The notes below the pieces were generated by a model. The model did not search any database, was not told the origin of the DNA, and worked only from the letters and a program-made list of their open reading frames with translations. From Actinoallomurus liliacearum (GTDB taxonomy: Bacteria > Actinomycetota > Actinomycetes > Streptosporangiales > Streptosporangiaceae): a DNA stretch of 64,000 nucleotides. A program made the translations under genes and the position numbers. This document shows, piece by piece, positions 24,779 through 33,079 of this stretch. Within the stretch, counting starts at the first letter, position 1. The number at the start of each line of letters is the position of its first letter. The stretch spans positions 1-64,000 of the forward strand of contig NZ_BAABHJ010000039.1 in assembly GCF_039542035.1 (NCBI RefSeq). Reading direction: 5' to 3'.

Positions 24779-27580
24779 ATGAAGGCAGCTTTCCGGCATC
24801 TCCGGAAGCCTTCCCGTCAGTTGTCCGCCGGACGCCCGCGCGATCGCCGGGTGTCTCTACTGAGCCTGCGCAGCGTCGCCGGGCAGGTGTTCCTTCTGCA
24901 GGTCGTGATCGTGGTCCTGCTGGTGGCGGCCGCGGTGGCGATGGAGGTGTATCAGGCGGCGCATGACGCTCTGCGGCAGGGGCGTCGGGAGTCGGTCGTC
25001 GCCGCCGAGGCGTTCGCCAACGCCCCCGGGGTGGCGCAGGCGCTGCGCGGACCGAACCCGACGGCGGTGCTGCAGCCGCGTGCCGAAGCGGCCCGCAAGA
25101 GGTCGGGCGTCCACTTCATCGTCGTGATGAACACCCACGGCATCCGCTACACATACCCCTATCCGAGCGAGATAGGGAAGCACTTCGTCGGCACCATCGA
25201 ACCGGCGCTGCACGGCCACACCACCATCGAGAATCGGGCGGGCGGGCCGCCCACCCCCGCGGGCGGCGGAATGTTCGTCCAGGCCGTGGTGCCGGTGTTC
25301 GACGAGCACGGCGCGGTGGTGGGGATGGTGTCCGCCGGGAAGACGATCCAGGGCGTGACGAGCCAGTGGGTTTCGGACTTGCCGATCACCGTGGGCAGCG
25401 GAGTGGCGGCGCTGGCGCTGGCCGCGGCCGGGACGGCGCTGGTGTCCCGGCGGCTGCGACGGCAGACGCACGGTGTGGGCCCGGCGGAGATGACGCGGAT
25501 GTACGAGCATCACGACGCGGTCCTGCACGCGGTGCGGGAGGGAGTGCTGATCACCGGCGCGGGTGGGCGGTTGGTGCTGGCCAACGACGAGGCGCAGCGG
25601 TTGCTGGGCCTGTCGGCGGACGCACAGGGGCGGGATGTACGGGAGCTGGGGCTGCCGGAGGACATGACGCGGGTGCTGATGTCCGGTGAGGCGGTGACCG
25701 ACGAGGTTCATCTGGCGCAGGACCGGTTGCTGGCGGTGAACAAGCGGCCGACGTTCCCGGGCAGGGCGCAGACGGGCAGCGTGGTGACGTTGCGGGACAC
25801 CACGGAACTGGCCGCGGTGTCGGGGCGGGCCCAGGCGACGCGGGAGCGGTTGAAGCTGCTCTATGAGGCGGGGGTACGGATCGGAACGACGCTGGACGTG
25901 GTCCGTGAGGCGCGGGAACTGGCCGAAGTGGCCGTTGCGGGGTTCGCCGACGTGGTCATGGTGGACCTGATCGACGCGACGTTGCGCGGGGAGGAGCCGG
26001 CGGCGGGGCGATGGCGGCTGCGGCGTGTGGCGATCGGCGGTGATCAGCGGATCAAGCCGCTGTGGCCGGTGGGCGAGCAGGTGTGGTTCTCACCGGCGGC
26101 GCCGCAGAACCGGGCGCTGGAGCGCGGGTACGGCCTGCTGCAGGCGGACCTGCGGCAGGCCCGGGCATGGCGGGAAGAGGCTCCCGAGCGCGCCGGCGAA
26201 GCGCTGGAGCAGGGGTTGCGCTCGCTGGTGGCCGTGCCGTTGCAGGCGCGGGGTGTCCCGCTGGGCGTGGCCAGCTTCTACCGGGTCCGGGAGACCCCGG
26301 AGTTCGACAACGAGGACCTGCTGCTGGCGGAGGAGCTGACCGCGCGGGCGGCGGTCGCCATCGACAACGCGCGGCGCTTCACCCGGGAGCACGCCATGGC
26401 GGTCACGCTGCAGCGGAGTCTGCTGCCGCGTCGGCAGCCGGAGCAGGACGCGCTGGAGGTGGCCTGGCGGTACCTGCCCGCCGAGGCGGGGGTGGGCGGG
26501 GACTGGTTCGACCTGATCCCGCTGCCGGGAGCACGCGTGGCCCTGGTGATGGGCGACGTCATCGGCCACGGGATGCACGCCGCGGTGACGATGGGACGGC
26601 TGCGCACCGCCGCCCACAACTTCGCCACGCTGGACCTGCCGGTGGAGGAGGTCCTGTGGCACCTGGACGAACTGGTCGCCTGTATGGACGGGGAGGAGCA
26701 CACCGGCCCGAACCCCGAAGGCCACAGCGGGAACGAGGTGATCGGAGCCACCTGCCTGTACGGGATCTATGACCCGGTGGCGGGCACCTTCACGCTCGCC
26801 CGCGCCGGACACCCCGGCCCGGCGGTGGTGTACCAGGACGGAACAGTCACCTATCCGGATGTACCGGCCTCGCCTCCGCTCGGACTCGGCGGCTACCCCT
26901 TCGAGACCACCGAGCTGCACCTGCCGGAGGGCTCACGACTGGTGCTGTACACCGACGGGCTCATCGAGGACCGCACCCGCGACATCGACACCGGGCTGGA
27001 GCAACTGCGCCGCACGCTGCGGCACAGCGACGGACGCACCCCCGAACAGATCTGTCAGGCGGTGATCGACTCCGTCGCGCCGGCCCATCCCGCCGATGAC
27101 ATCGCGCTGCTGGTGGCGCGTACGCGGCTGGTCCCACGCTCACACGTGGCCGAGTGGGACGTTCCGGTCGACGCGGCGGCGGTCCCCTCGGTACGGGCCG
27201 CGTGCGCTGCGAAGGTACGGGAGTGGGGCCTGGAGGAGATCGCCTTCACCACCGAACTCATCCTCAGCGAACTGGTCACGAACGCGATCCGATACGGAGC
27301 ATCGCCGATCAAGGTGCGGCTGCTCTACGGGCGCTCCCTGACCTGTGAGGTCTCCGACGGCAGCAGCACCTCACCACGACTCCGGCGCGCCGCCACCACC
27401 GACGAAGGCGGGCGGGGCCTGTTCCTCGTGGCGCAGCTCGCCGAACGCTGGGGAACCCGCTACACGACCAACGGCAAGGTCATCTGGGCCGACCAGGCCC
27501 TCGAGGGCCGCGAGCCCACCACCGAGGGCGGAACACTGGCCGACGTCCTGCTCGAGCAGTTCGACGCCGCCTCCTTCTGA
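24779..27580 (+). CDS. Membrane sensor SpoIIE-type phosphatase with PAS, GAF and anti-sigma kinase domains
   Basis: 933 residues from ATG 24779. Order: basic N-terminus, membrane helix (about 33-53), an extracellular CACHE/CitA-like sensor with IRYTYPYPSEIGKHFVGT and GMVSAGKTI, a second helix (about 203-225), PAS (about 240-325), GAF (about 345-520), SpoIIE PP2C phosphatase (about 530-770; GGDWFDLIPLPGARVALVMGDVIGHG and HPADDIALLVART hold metal-binding Asp residues) and a C-terminal HATPase of the RsbW type (ELILSELVTNAIRYG, DEGGRGLFLVAQLAERWG). Having both phosphatase and anti-sigma kinase modules suggests partner switching of a SigB-like sigma factor or an anti-anti-sigma factor encoded elsewhere. 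Confidence 0.93.
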   Translation: MKAAFRHLRKPSRQLSAGRPRDRRVSLLSLRSVAGQVFLLQVVIVVLLVAAAVAMEVYQAAHDALRQGRRESVVAAEAFANAPGVAQALRGPNPTAVLQPRAEAARKRSGVHFIVVMNTHGIRYTYPYPSEIGKHFVGTIEPALHGHTTIENRAGGPPTPAGGGMFVQAVVPVFDEHGAVVGMVSAGKTIQGVTSQWVSDLPITVGSGVAALALAAAGTALVSRRLRRQTHGVGPAEMTRMYEHHDAVLHAVREGVLITGAGGRLVLANDEAQRLLGLSADAQGRDVRELGLPEDMTRVLMSGEAVTDEVHLAQDRLLAVNKRPTFPGRAQTGSVVTLRDTTELAAVSGRAQATRERLKLLYEAGVRIGTTLDVVREARELAEVAVAGFADVVMVDLIDATLRGEEPAAGRWRLRRVAIGGDQRIKPLWPVGEQVWFSPAAPQNRALERGYGLLQADLRQARAWREEAPERAGEALEQGLRSLVAVPLQARGVPLGVASFYRVRETPEFDNEDLLLAEELTARAAVAIDNARRFTREHAMAVTLQRSLLPRRQPEQDALEVAWRYLPAEAGVGGDWFDLIPLPGARVALVMGDVIGHGMHAAVTMGRLRTAAHNFATLDLPVEEVLWHLDELVACMDGEEHTGPNPEGHSGNEVIGATCLYGIYDPVAGTFTLARAGHPGPAVVYQDGTVTYPDVPASPPLGLGGYPFETTELHLPEGSRLVLYTDGLIEDRTRDIDTGLEQLRRTLRHSDGRTPEQICQAVIDSVAPAHPADDIALLVARTRLVPRSHVAEWDVPVDAAAVPSVRAACAAKVREWGLEEIAFTTELILSELVTNAIRYGASPIKVRLLYGRSLTCEVSDGSSTSPRLRRAATTDEGGRGLFLVAQLAERWGTRYTTNGKVIWADQALEGREPTTEGGTLADVLLEQFDAASF

Positions 27581-27667
27581 ACGCCCATGATCCTGAGCCG
27601 CTCGGTCCGTATGCCCGAGTTTGCCGCGTTTCGCCGCGAGACCCGAAGCGATTCCGGGAGACTGATC

Positions 27668-27994
27668 GTGATGACGACCATCGACGCGGAGCTCGCCGCG
27701 ACCATCGCCGCGTACCGGACCTGCGAGTTCACCACCCTGGGCCGGGACGGCACCCCGCTGACCTGGCCGACCGCCGCCTGGCGGTACGACGACGGGACGT
27801 TCCTGGTCACGACCTCGCTGGCGTTCGCGCAGAAGGCGCTCAACGTACGCCGCGACGGGCGCGTGGCCCTGCTGTTCTCCGACCCGACGGGCAGCGGGCG
27901 CCCCGACGCGCCGCAGGTCTTCGTCTCAGGGTCAGGGTCGGCGTCGCCATGCAGACCATCTACCGGTGGTGGAAGACCAAGACCGACGTCCTGA
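27668..27994 (+). pseudogene. Truncated pyridoxamine 5'-phosphate oxidase-family gene
   Basis: From GTG 27668 (GGAG seven bases upstream) the first 86 or so codons match the flavin-binding PNPOx split-barrel family (AYRTCEFTTLGRDGTPLTWPTAAW, QKALNVRRDGRVALLFSDPTGSG, QVFVSG). At about 27930 the match ends inside a CAGGGTCAGGGTC repeat; the frame then runs 50 nt into a TetR gene fragment and stops at 27994. Roughly the C-terminal half is missing. The product is unlikely to fold. Confidence 0.75.
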
Positions 27995-28419
27995 TGGACG
28001 CCCCGCTGGAGGACGCGTCCGAGGACCTGGCCCCGCCCGATTCCGGCGATCTCGCCGTCGACCTGCGGGACCATCTGCGCCGGCTGGCGTGGTTCCTCGG
28101 CGAGTCCGACCCCGGCGCCGTCTTCAGGGCCCTCATCGCCCAGGCGCAGCAGGATCCGGCGTTCGCCCGGGATTTCCGGTCCAGGTACCTCGACGCGCAA
28201 CGCCGCCGCGACCGCATGCCGTTGGAGCGGGCCGTGGACAGGGGCCGGCTTCCCGCCGGCCTCGACCTGACGGCCGGGACGGATCGGCTCGTGGGTCCGC
28301 TCTACTACCGCGTGCTGGTCACCGGCGAGCCCGTCGGCCACGACTTCACCGACGGGCTCGTCGACGCGTTCCTCCACCGGCACGGCCTGGCCGGTGCGGC
28401 GCGCCCGTCTCACGGGTAG
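27949..28419 (+). pseudogene. TetR regulator fragment lacking most of its helix-turn-helix
   Basis: The frame opens with VGVAMQTIYRWWKTKTDVLMDA, the recognition helix and the helix after it of a TetR regulator, then continues as an intact TetR C-terminal domain to 28419. The first 35-45 residues, including most of the DNA-binding domain, are absent because the deletion junction at about 27930 fused it to the PNPOx fragment. ATG 27949 could start a 156-residue product, but it would not bind DNA normally. Confidence 0.75.
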
Positions 28420-28438
28420 CGCGCCTCTTCGGCGGCGG

Positions 28439-28981
28439 TCAGCCGATCGGGAGCTCGAAGCGTCCGAACACCCAGGTGCCGGGCGCCTCCGGGTCGTCGC
28501 CGGCCCAGAAGTCCGTCCACAGCCGGACGAACTCCTCCCTGGAGAGGTGGCCGTCACCGTTCAGGTCGAGGAGAGGGAAGATCGCGTCGGTGTCGGTCGG
28601 GCGGCCGTTCCACGCCTCGATGAGCCGGTTGTACTCCTCAGCGGAGACACGCCCGTCCCCGTCCTCGTCGACGGCCTCGAACATCGCCTCGGCGGTGCCG
28701 GTGACCGCGTCGGGCATGGCGCCGAGCCGATCGACGACCGACAGGACCTCATCGAGCGTGACCTTCCCCTCGCGCCCGTCGCCGGGACGGGCCGCCGCGA
28801 GCAGGGTGTCCCACCAGCCCATCATGATCGAGCTCAGCCGGGCATGGTCGTCGGTGCCGCGAATCGCGATCCAGCGGTCGGCCAGCGCCGCGAAGTCGCC
28901 CTCCCGGAGGAAACCGTCGCCGTCGGTGTCCATCGCCTCGAACACTCCGGCGATCTTTCTCCGCTGGAACTCGCTCGCCAT
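28439..28981 (-). CDS. EF-hand calcium-binding protein (calerythrin-like)
   Basis: 180 residues from ATG 28981. Three canonical EF-hand loops are visible: DTDGDGFLREGDF (about 18-30), DEDGDGRVSAEEY (about 104-116) and DLNGDGHLSREEF (about 138-150); a degenerate loop around GDGREGKVTLDEV makes a fourth. Length and spacing match calerythrin-type cytosolic calcium buffers or sensors of actinomycetes. No signal peptide. It stands alone between the deletion scar and the MFS gene; its partner is not evident. Confidence 0.93.
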   Translation of the reverse strand: MASEFQRRKIAGVFEAMDTDGDGFLREGDFAALADRWIAIRGTDDHARLSSIMMGWWDTLLAAARPGDGREGKVTLDEVLSVVDRLGAMPDAVTGTAEAMFEAVDEDGDGRVSAEEYNRLIEAWNGRPTDTDAIFPLLDLNGDGHLSREEFVRLWTDFWAGDDPEAPGTWVFGRFELPIG

Positions 28982-29136
28982 CTGCTCGTCCTTCCGGTAC
29001 GTCCGGTGTTGGGGTGAAGGCCAGCTTCATGATGGTGAGTGACGGTCCGTGCGCCAATCGCCACGTGGTGCGACATTGATCCCATCGAGTAACCGAAGCG
29101 TCACCCAAGGTGGGGTGGGCGTCACGCCGCACAGAC

Positions 29137-29177
29137 GTCCGCCCCGCCTCGACGCGGCGCGTCGAGGCGGGGCGGAC
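29137..29177 (-). terminator. Hairpin terminator after MFS gene
   Basis: Perfect 18-bp stem, arms 29137-29154 and 29160-29177, loop CGGCG, 46 nt past the stop of the MFS transporter. No U tract. Confidence 0.85.
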
Positions 29178-29222
29178 GGAGGAACGTCCGGAGGCGGGGC
29201 CGCGGCAGGGGAGACGCGGCTC

Positions 29223-30626
29223 TTACCGTGCGCGGGGGAGGGCCTGGACCAGGGCCGCGACCAGCGCGTCCAGGACGATCAGCAGGATCAGGCCGGCGGC
29301 GAAGGCGTGCGGGAAGGTGCCGAGCGCGCCGTAGAAGACCACGCCGATCAGGGCCACCCCGATCGCGCCGCCGGCCTGCTGGGCGGTGCTCAGCACGCCG
29401 GACGCGGCGGCGGCGTGCGCGGGCTCGACCCCGCCCAGCACCAGCGCGGGCAGCGGCGCCATGACCAGGCCCATCCCGGCGCCCGCGACCACCAGGCCGG
29501 GGATGACCCAGCCGACGGCGCCGTGCTCGCCGAGTTCGGAGGCGGTCAGCGCGAGCACCACGTACCCGAGCGCCATGCCCAGCGCGCCGACGGCGATGAC
29601 CTGACGTCCGAGCCTCGCGGCGACCGCGGCGGCGCGCGTGGAGGACAGGAAGTAGCCGAGGCCCAGCGGGAGGAAGATCAGCCCGGACTCCAGGGCGGAC
29701 AGTCCGCGTCCCTGCTGCAGGTAGAGGGCCAGGACCAGGAAGAACGAGCCCATCGTCATCGCGTGCAGCAGGCTGACGGTCGCGCCGACGGTGAACGAGC
29801 GGTTCCGGAACAGCGCCGGGGCCACCAGGGGCGCGGCGGCCCGCCGCTGGTACAGGGCGAACGCCGTCAGCAGGACGGCCGCCGCTCCCAGGCACTCCCA
29901 CGTCCACATCGGCCAGCCCTGCTCGCGGCCCTGCACCAGGGGGAAGACGATCGCGACCAGGCCGAGCGAGACGAGCACGGTGCCGGCCAGGTCCAGCCGG
30001 GCGCCGGCGGCGGAGCGGGACTCGGGCACCAGGCGCGGGACCAGCGCGAGCGCGGCCACGCCCACCGGCACGTTGATCAGGAAGATGGTGCGCCAGCCGA
30101 GACCGGCGATGTCCGTCTTGATCAGGATGCCGCCGATGAGCTGCCCGAACACGCCGCCGAAGCCCATCGCGACGCCGTAGGCGTTGAACGCCTTGGCCCG
30201 GTGCTCGCCGGTGTAGACGGTGTTGATGATCGCCAGGACCTGGGGCATCAGCAGCGCCGCGCCCAGCCCCTGCGCGACCCGCGCGCCGATGAGGAACCCG
30301 GCGGTCGGGGCCTCCCCGCAGGCCGCCGAGGCCAGCGTGAACGCGGCGAGCCCGATCGCGAACATCCGCCGCCGCCCGTACAGGTCACCGAGCCGCCCGG
30401 CGGTGATCAGCCCGGCCGCCAGCGCCACCCCGAAGCCCGCGACGAGGAACTGGACCTGCGACGGAGTCGCGTTCAGGTCCCGTTGGGTGGCCGGGATCGC
30501 CACGTTGACGATGAAGAAGTCGAGAGTGGTAATGAAGACCCCGGTGAGGAGGACCAGCAGGGTCCCCCAGCCGGGGGCGGCCGTCACCCGGACGGGGGCC
30601 GCTGCGGGCGCCTTGATGGCGGTCAT
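29223..30626 (-). CDS. MFS transporter, DHA2 (14-helix drug:proton) family
   Basis: 467 residues from ATG 30626 with AGGAG nine bases upstream. Motif A appears as GRLGDLYGRRRMF between helices 2 and 3 and motif C as GVFGQLIGGIL; the N-terminal FIVNVAIPATQRDL segment with Asp in helix 1 (TTLDFFIVN) is typical of DHA2 efflux pumps. Hydropathy suggests 12-14 helices. It lies 129 nt downstream of the tryptophanase-type gene on the same strand and may export a related aromatic compound such as indole, which is inference only. Confidence 0.93.
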   Translation of the reverse strand: MTAIKAPAAAPVRVTAAPGWGTLLVLLTGVFITTLDFFIVNVAIPATQRDLNATPSQVQFLVAGFGVALAAGLITAGRLGDLYGRRRMFAIGLAAFTLASAACGEAPTAGFLIGARVAQGLGAALLMPQVLAIINTVYTGEHRAKAFNAYGVAMGFGGVFGQLIGGILIKTDIAGLGWRTIFLINVPVGVAALALVPRLVPESRSAAGARLDLAGTVLVSLGLVAIVFPLVQGREQGWPMWTWECLGAAAVLLTAFALYQRRAAAPLVAPALFRNRSFTVGATVSLLHAMTMGSFFLVLALYLQQGRGLSALESGLIFLPLGLGYFLSSTRAAAVAARLGRQVIAVGALGMALGYVVLALTASELGEHGAVGWVIPGLVVAGAGMGLVMAPLPALVLGGVEPAHAAAASGVLSTAQQAGGAIGVALIGVVFYGALGTFPHAFAAGLILLIVLDALVAALVQALPRAR

Positions 30627-30755
30627 GTCGTCGTCTCCTGCTCTGTTCGGCGGCTGCGAGATCGAGATTGCCGCCTGGGCCCGCACCGTGGCGATTACGT
30701 GAGAGGTCATGAAACGGCCGCGCCCCTCGAATCGTCCTTCGCCGAGCCGGGCGCC

Positions 30756-32132
30756 CTACTCGGTGACCGGCTCCAGCCGCGCGTTGAAGTGCCGCAGGAT
30801 CGGCGGCGACTCGACGACGCGGTAGCCCGGCACGAGCGTGGCCTGCTTGGCCACCATGCCGATGACCTCCGCGACGTACTCCAGGTGGCTCTGGGTGTAC
30901 GTCCGGCGGGGGAGCGCCAGCCGGACCAGCTCGAACGGGGCGAGGGTCGCCGCCTCGCCCTCGGCGCCCTCCTTGCCGAGCATCAGCGTGCCGAGCTCGA
31001 CGGTCCGGATGCCGCCCTCCAGGTACAGCGCGCAGGCCAGCGCGTGACCGGGGAAGCGCTCCGGCGGGATGTGCGGCAGCAGGCGTCCCGCGTTGAGGTA
31101 GACGGCGTGCAGGCCGGGCGGCTGCACGGTGTCGACACCGGCCGCGTTCACGAGTTCGGCCAGGTGGGCGGCCGAAGCCTCGCGCGAGCGGAGATAGTAC
31201 GGGTCCGTCACCTCCACGAGCCCCTGGGCCAGCATCTCCAGGTCCCGGCCCGCCAGGCCGCCGTACGTGCGGAAGCCCTCGGTCGCGGTCAGCATCACCT
31301 CGCACCGCTGTGCCAGGTCGCCGTCGCGCATCGCGAGCAGGCCGCCGATGTGGGCGATCCCGTCCTTCTTGAGGCTCGCCAGGCACCCGTCGGCGAGGCG
31401 GAACGCGGCCTTGGCCACGTCGCGGGGGTCGGTATTGGCGTACTCGGGGTCACGCTGGGTGACCAGCCAGGCGTTCTCGGCGAAGCGCCCGGCGTCGAGG
31501 AAGAACGGCACGCCGTGCCGCCGGCACAGCTCGGACGCCGCTTCCAGGTTGGCCATGGAGACCGGCTGGCCGCCGCCTCCGTTGTTCGTGATCGTCATGA
31601 TGACCAGGCCGACCCGGCCGGCGTCCGGGCCGGTCAGCGCGGCCTCCAGGGCCGCCAGATCGATGTTCCCCTTGAACGGCTCGTGGCTGTCGAGGTCCGC
31701 GGCCTCCGGGCAGGGCAGGTCCCGGGCTTCGCACCCGATCAGTTCGGAGTTCGCCCTCGTCGTGTCAAAATGCGTGTTACTGAGCGTTATTTGGCCTGGT
31801 TTGAGCAGCGTGGCGAACAGGATCCGTTCGGCGGCGCGTCCTTGGTGCACCGGGTAGATGTGCTCATAGGAGGTCAGATCCTCGACCACCTCGCGAAAGC
31901 GATGGAAGGATCGCGCTCCGGCGTACGACTCGTCCCCGATCGCCGCGGCCGCCTGCTGGGCGGCGGAGAGCGCTCCGGTGCCCGAATCGGTCAGCAGGTC
32001 GATGGTGACCTCGTCGGCGCGCAGTCCGAAAAGGTTGTACCCGGCGCGCGCCAGGGCCTGCGCGCGTTGGGTGCGGGTGGTCACCGGGATCGGTTCGACG
32101 ACCTTGATCCGGTAGGGCTCCATGAGCGGCAT
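30756..32132 (-). CDS. tnaA: Tryptophanase-type PLP beta-eliminating lyase
   Basis: 458 residues from ATG 32132 with AAGGAG nine bases upstream. It matches tryptophanase/tyrosine phenol-lyase along its whole length: IDLLTDSGTGAL, PVHQGRAAE, GGGGQPVSMANL, FLDAGRFAENA, the PLP lysine in LKKDGIAHIGG, and EGFRTYGGLAGRDLE. The Arg found in the M-E-R-G segment of tyrosine phenol-lyases is replaced by Leu here (TVELGTLMLG), which favours tryptophanase. It would split tryptophan into indole, pyruvate and ammonia. The MFS transporter gene follows on the same strand. Confidence 0.85.
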   Translation of the reverse strand: MPLMEPYRIKVVEPIPVTTRTQRAQALARAGYNLFGLRADEVTIDLLTDSGTGALSAAQQAAAAIGDESYAGARSFHRFREVVEDLTSYEHIYPVHQGRAAERILFATLLKPGQITLSNTHFDTTRANSELIGCEARDLPCPEAADLDSHEPFKGNIDLAALEAALTGPDAGRVGLVIMTITNNGGGGQPVSMANLEAASELCRRHGVPFFLDAGRFAENAWLVTQRDPEYANTDPRDVAKAAFRLADGCLASLKKDGIAHIGGLLAMRDGDLAQRCEVMLTATEGFRTYGGLAGRDLEMLAQGLVEVTDPYYLRSREASAAHLAELVNAAGVDTVQPPGLHAVYLNAGRLLPHIPPERFPGHALACALYLEGGIRTVELGTLMLGKEGAEGEAATLAPFELVRLALPRRTYTQSHLEYVAEVIGMVAKQATLVPGYRVVESPPILRHFNARLEPVTE

Positions 32133-32413
32133 TCGCGGGGACTCCTTGCGTCATGCGGCGCGCCGGCCGGTGGCGGGCGCGGTCGGTGGAACGGCCGATC
32201 CGCGGTCGGTGCCGAGGTGGGGGTCGGCAGGTCCGAAACCGGGGCTGTCGACTGGCCGACAGATGGATTATGGCGCGTTCCATGCCGATTTGGGCGTATC
32301 AAAATCAGAATTAATGGTGAACCGGATGTAGCTCGACGGTCGTCCCGCCGTTTCGCCCTGCCATGGGCCCGGCCGGGAGGACGCGCTGCCCTCGCCGCAG
32401 GGCGCCGCACACC

Positions 32414-32431
32414 TATGATCCTGATTTCGTG
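32414..32431 (+). promoter_or_regulatory. -10 element of a leaderless promoter
   Basis: TATGAT at 32414-32419 ends nine bases before the GTG at 32429, the spacing expected if transcription begins at the start codon. No ribosome binding site is present. Confidence 0.5.
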
Positions 32432-33079
32432 TCAACGAACTTCGGACGGTCGAAGGCCGTCGCAGCCGACTACGCGTGGATCGGCGCCGATGAGGACGGC
32501 GGCCTGTTCTCGGCGTACTGCCTGACCCTCGTACGCGGCATCACGCCACAGGAGTTCATGGACCGGCTCGGTGCGCGGATCATGTTCGAGGCCCTGGAAC
32601 TCGCCGATGAGTTCATCGACCTCTCGTTCCAGTACTGGGACGAGCCGCACTACGGCGACGTCCAGTTCATCGGCGCCACGACGGTGGCCGGGGACGGCGG
32701 CGACTGGACCCTGGCGCTGGAGGTGAACGGCCACCTGGGCGTGACTCCCTCGACCATGGGCCCGGTCTCGGCGGGGACCCGGCTCGTCTCGCACCGCTAC
32801 AACGGCGGCAACGGCGTCGGCGACTTCTCCTGGATCGAGGACGGCGACGTCCGGCTGGAGTTCGAGCCGCTGTTCGCCCGTAACCGGGAGGGCGGCACCC
32901 CGGACGCCCTCCTCGAGGACATGAGGCAGATCGGGTTCGACCTGGAGGAGGATCGTGAGGAGACCGGCCCGACCACGACGGCCGCCTTCGCGCTGGCCGA
33001 GCGGCTCACCGGAGTCCGCGTGACCGAGGCCCTGCTCGACGACGCGGTCTACCTGTGCGGCACGGCCGCCGTTCGCTGA
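32429..33079 (+). CDS. DUF6461 family protein
   Basis: 216 residues from GTG 32429. The blocks FSAYCLTLVRGITPQEFMDRLG, WTLALEVNGHLGVTPSTMGPVSAGTRLVSH and RLEFEPLFARNREGGTPDALLEDMRQIGFDL match the DUF6461 family of Streptomyces-type bacteria. No signal peptide or membrane helix. The -10 box directly before the GTG and lack of a binding site suggest a leaderless message. The last 31 nt overlap the 3' end of the ABC exporter gene on the other strand. Function unknown. Confidence 0.8.
   Translation: MSTNFGRSKAVAADYAWIGADEDGGLFSAYCLTLVRGITPQEFMDRLGARIMFEALELADEFIDLSFQYWDEPHYGDVQFIGATTVAGDGGDWTLALEVNGHLGVTPSTMGPVSAGTRLVSHRYNGGNGVGDFSWIEDGDVRLEFEPLFARNREGGTPDALLEDMRQIGFDLEEDREETGPTTTAAFALAERLTGVRVTEALLDDAVYLCGTAAVR

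Noticed and set aside
30756..32132. Tyrosine phenol-lyase assignment
   Set aside because: The Arg that binds the phenol ring in the M-E-R-G segment of these enzymes is Leu here.
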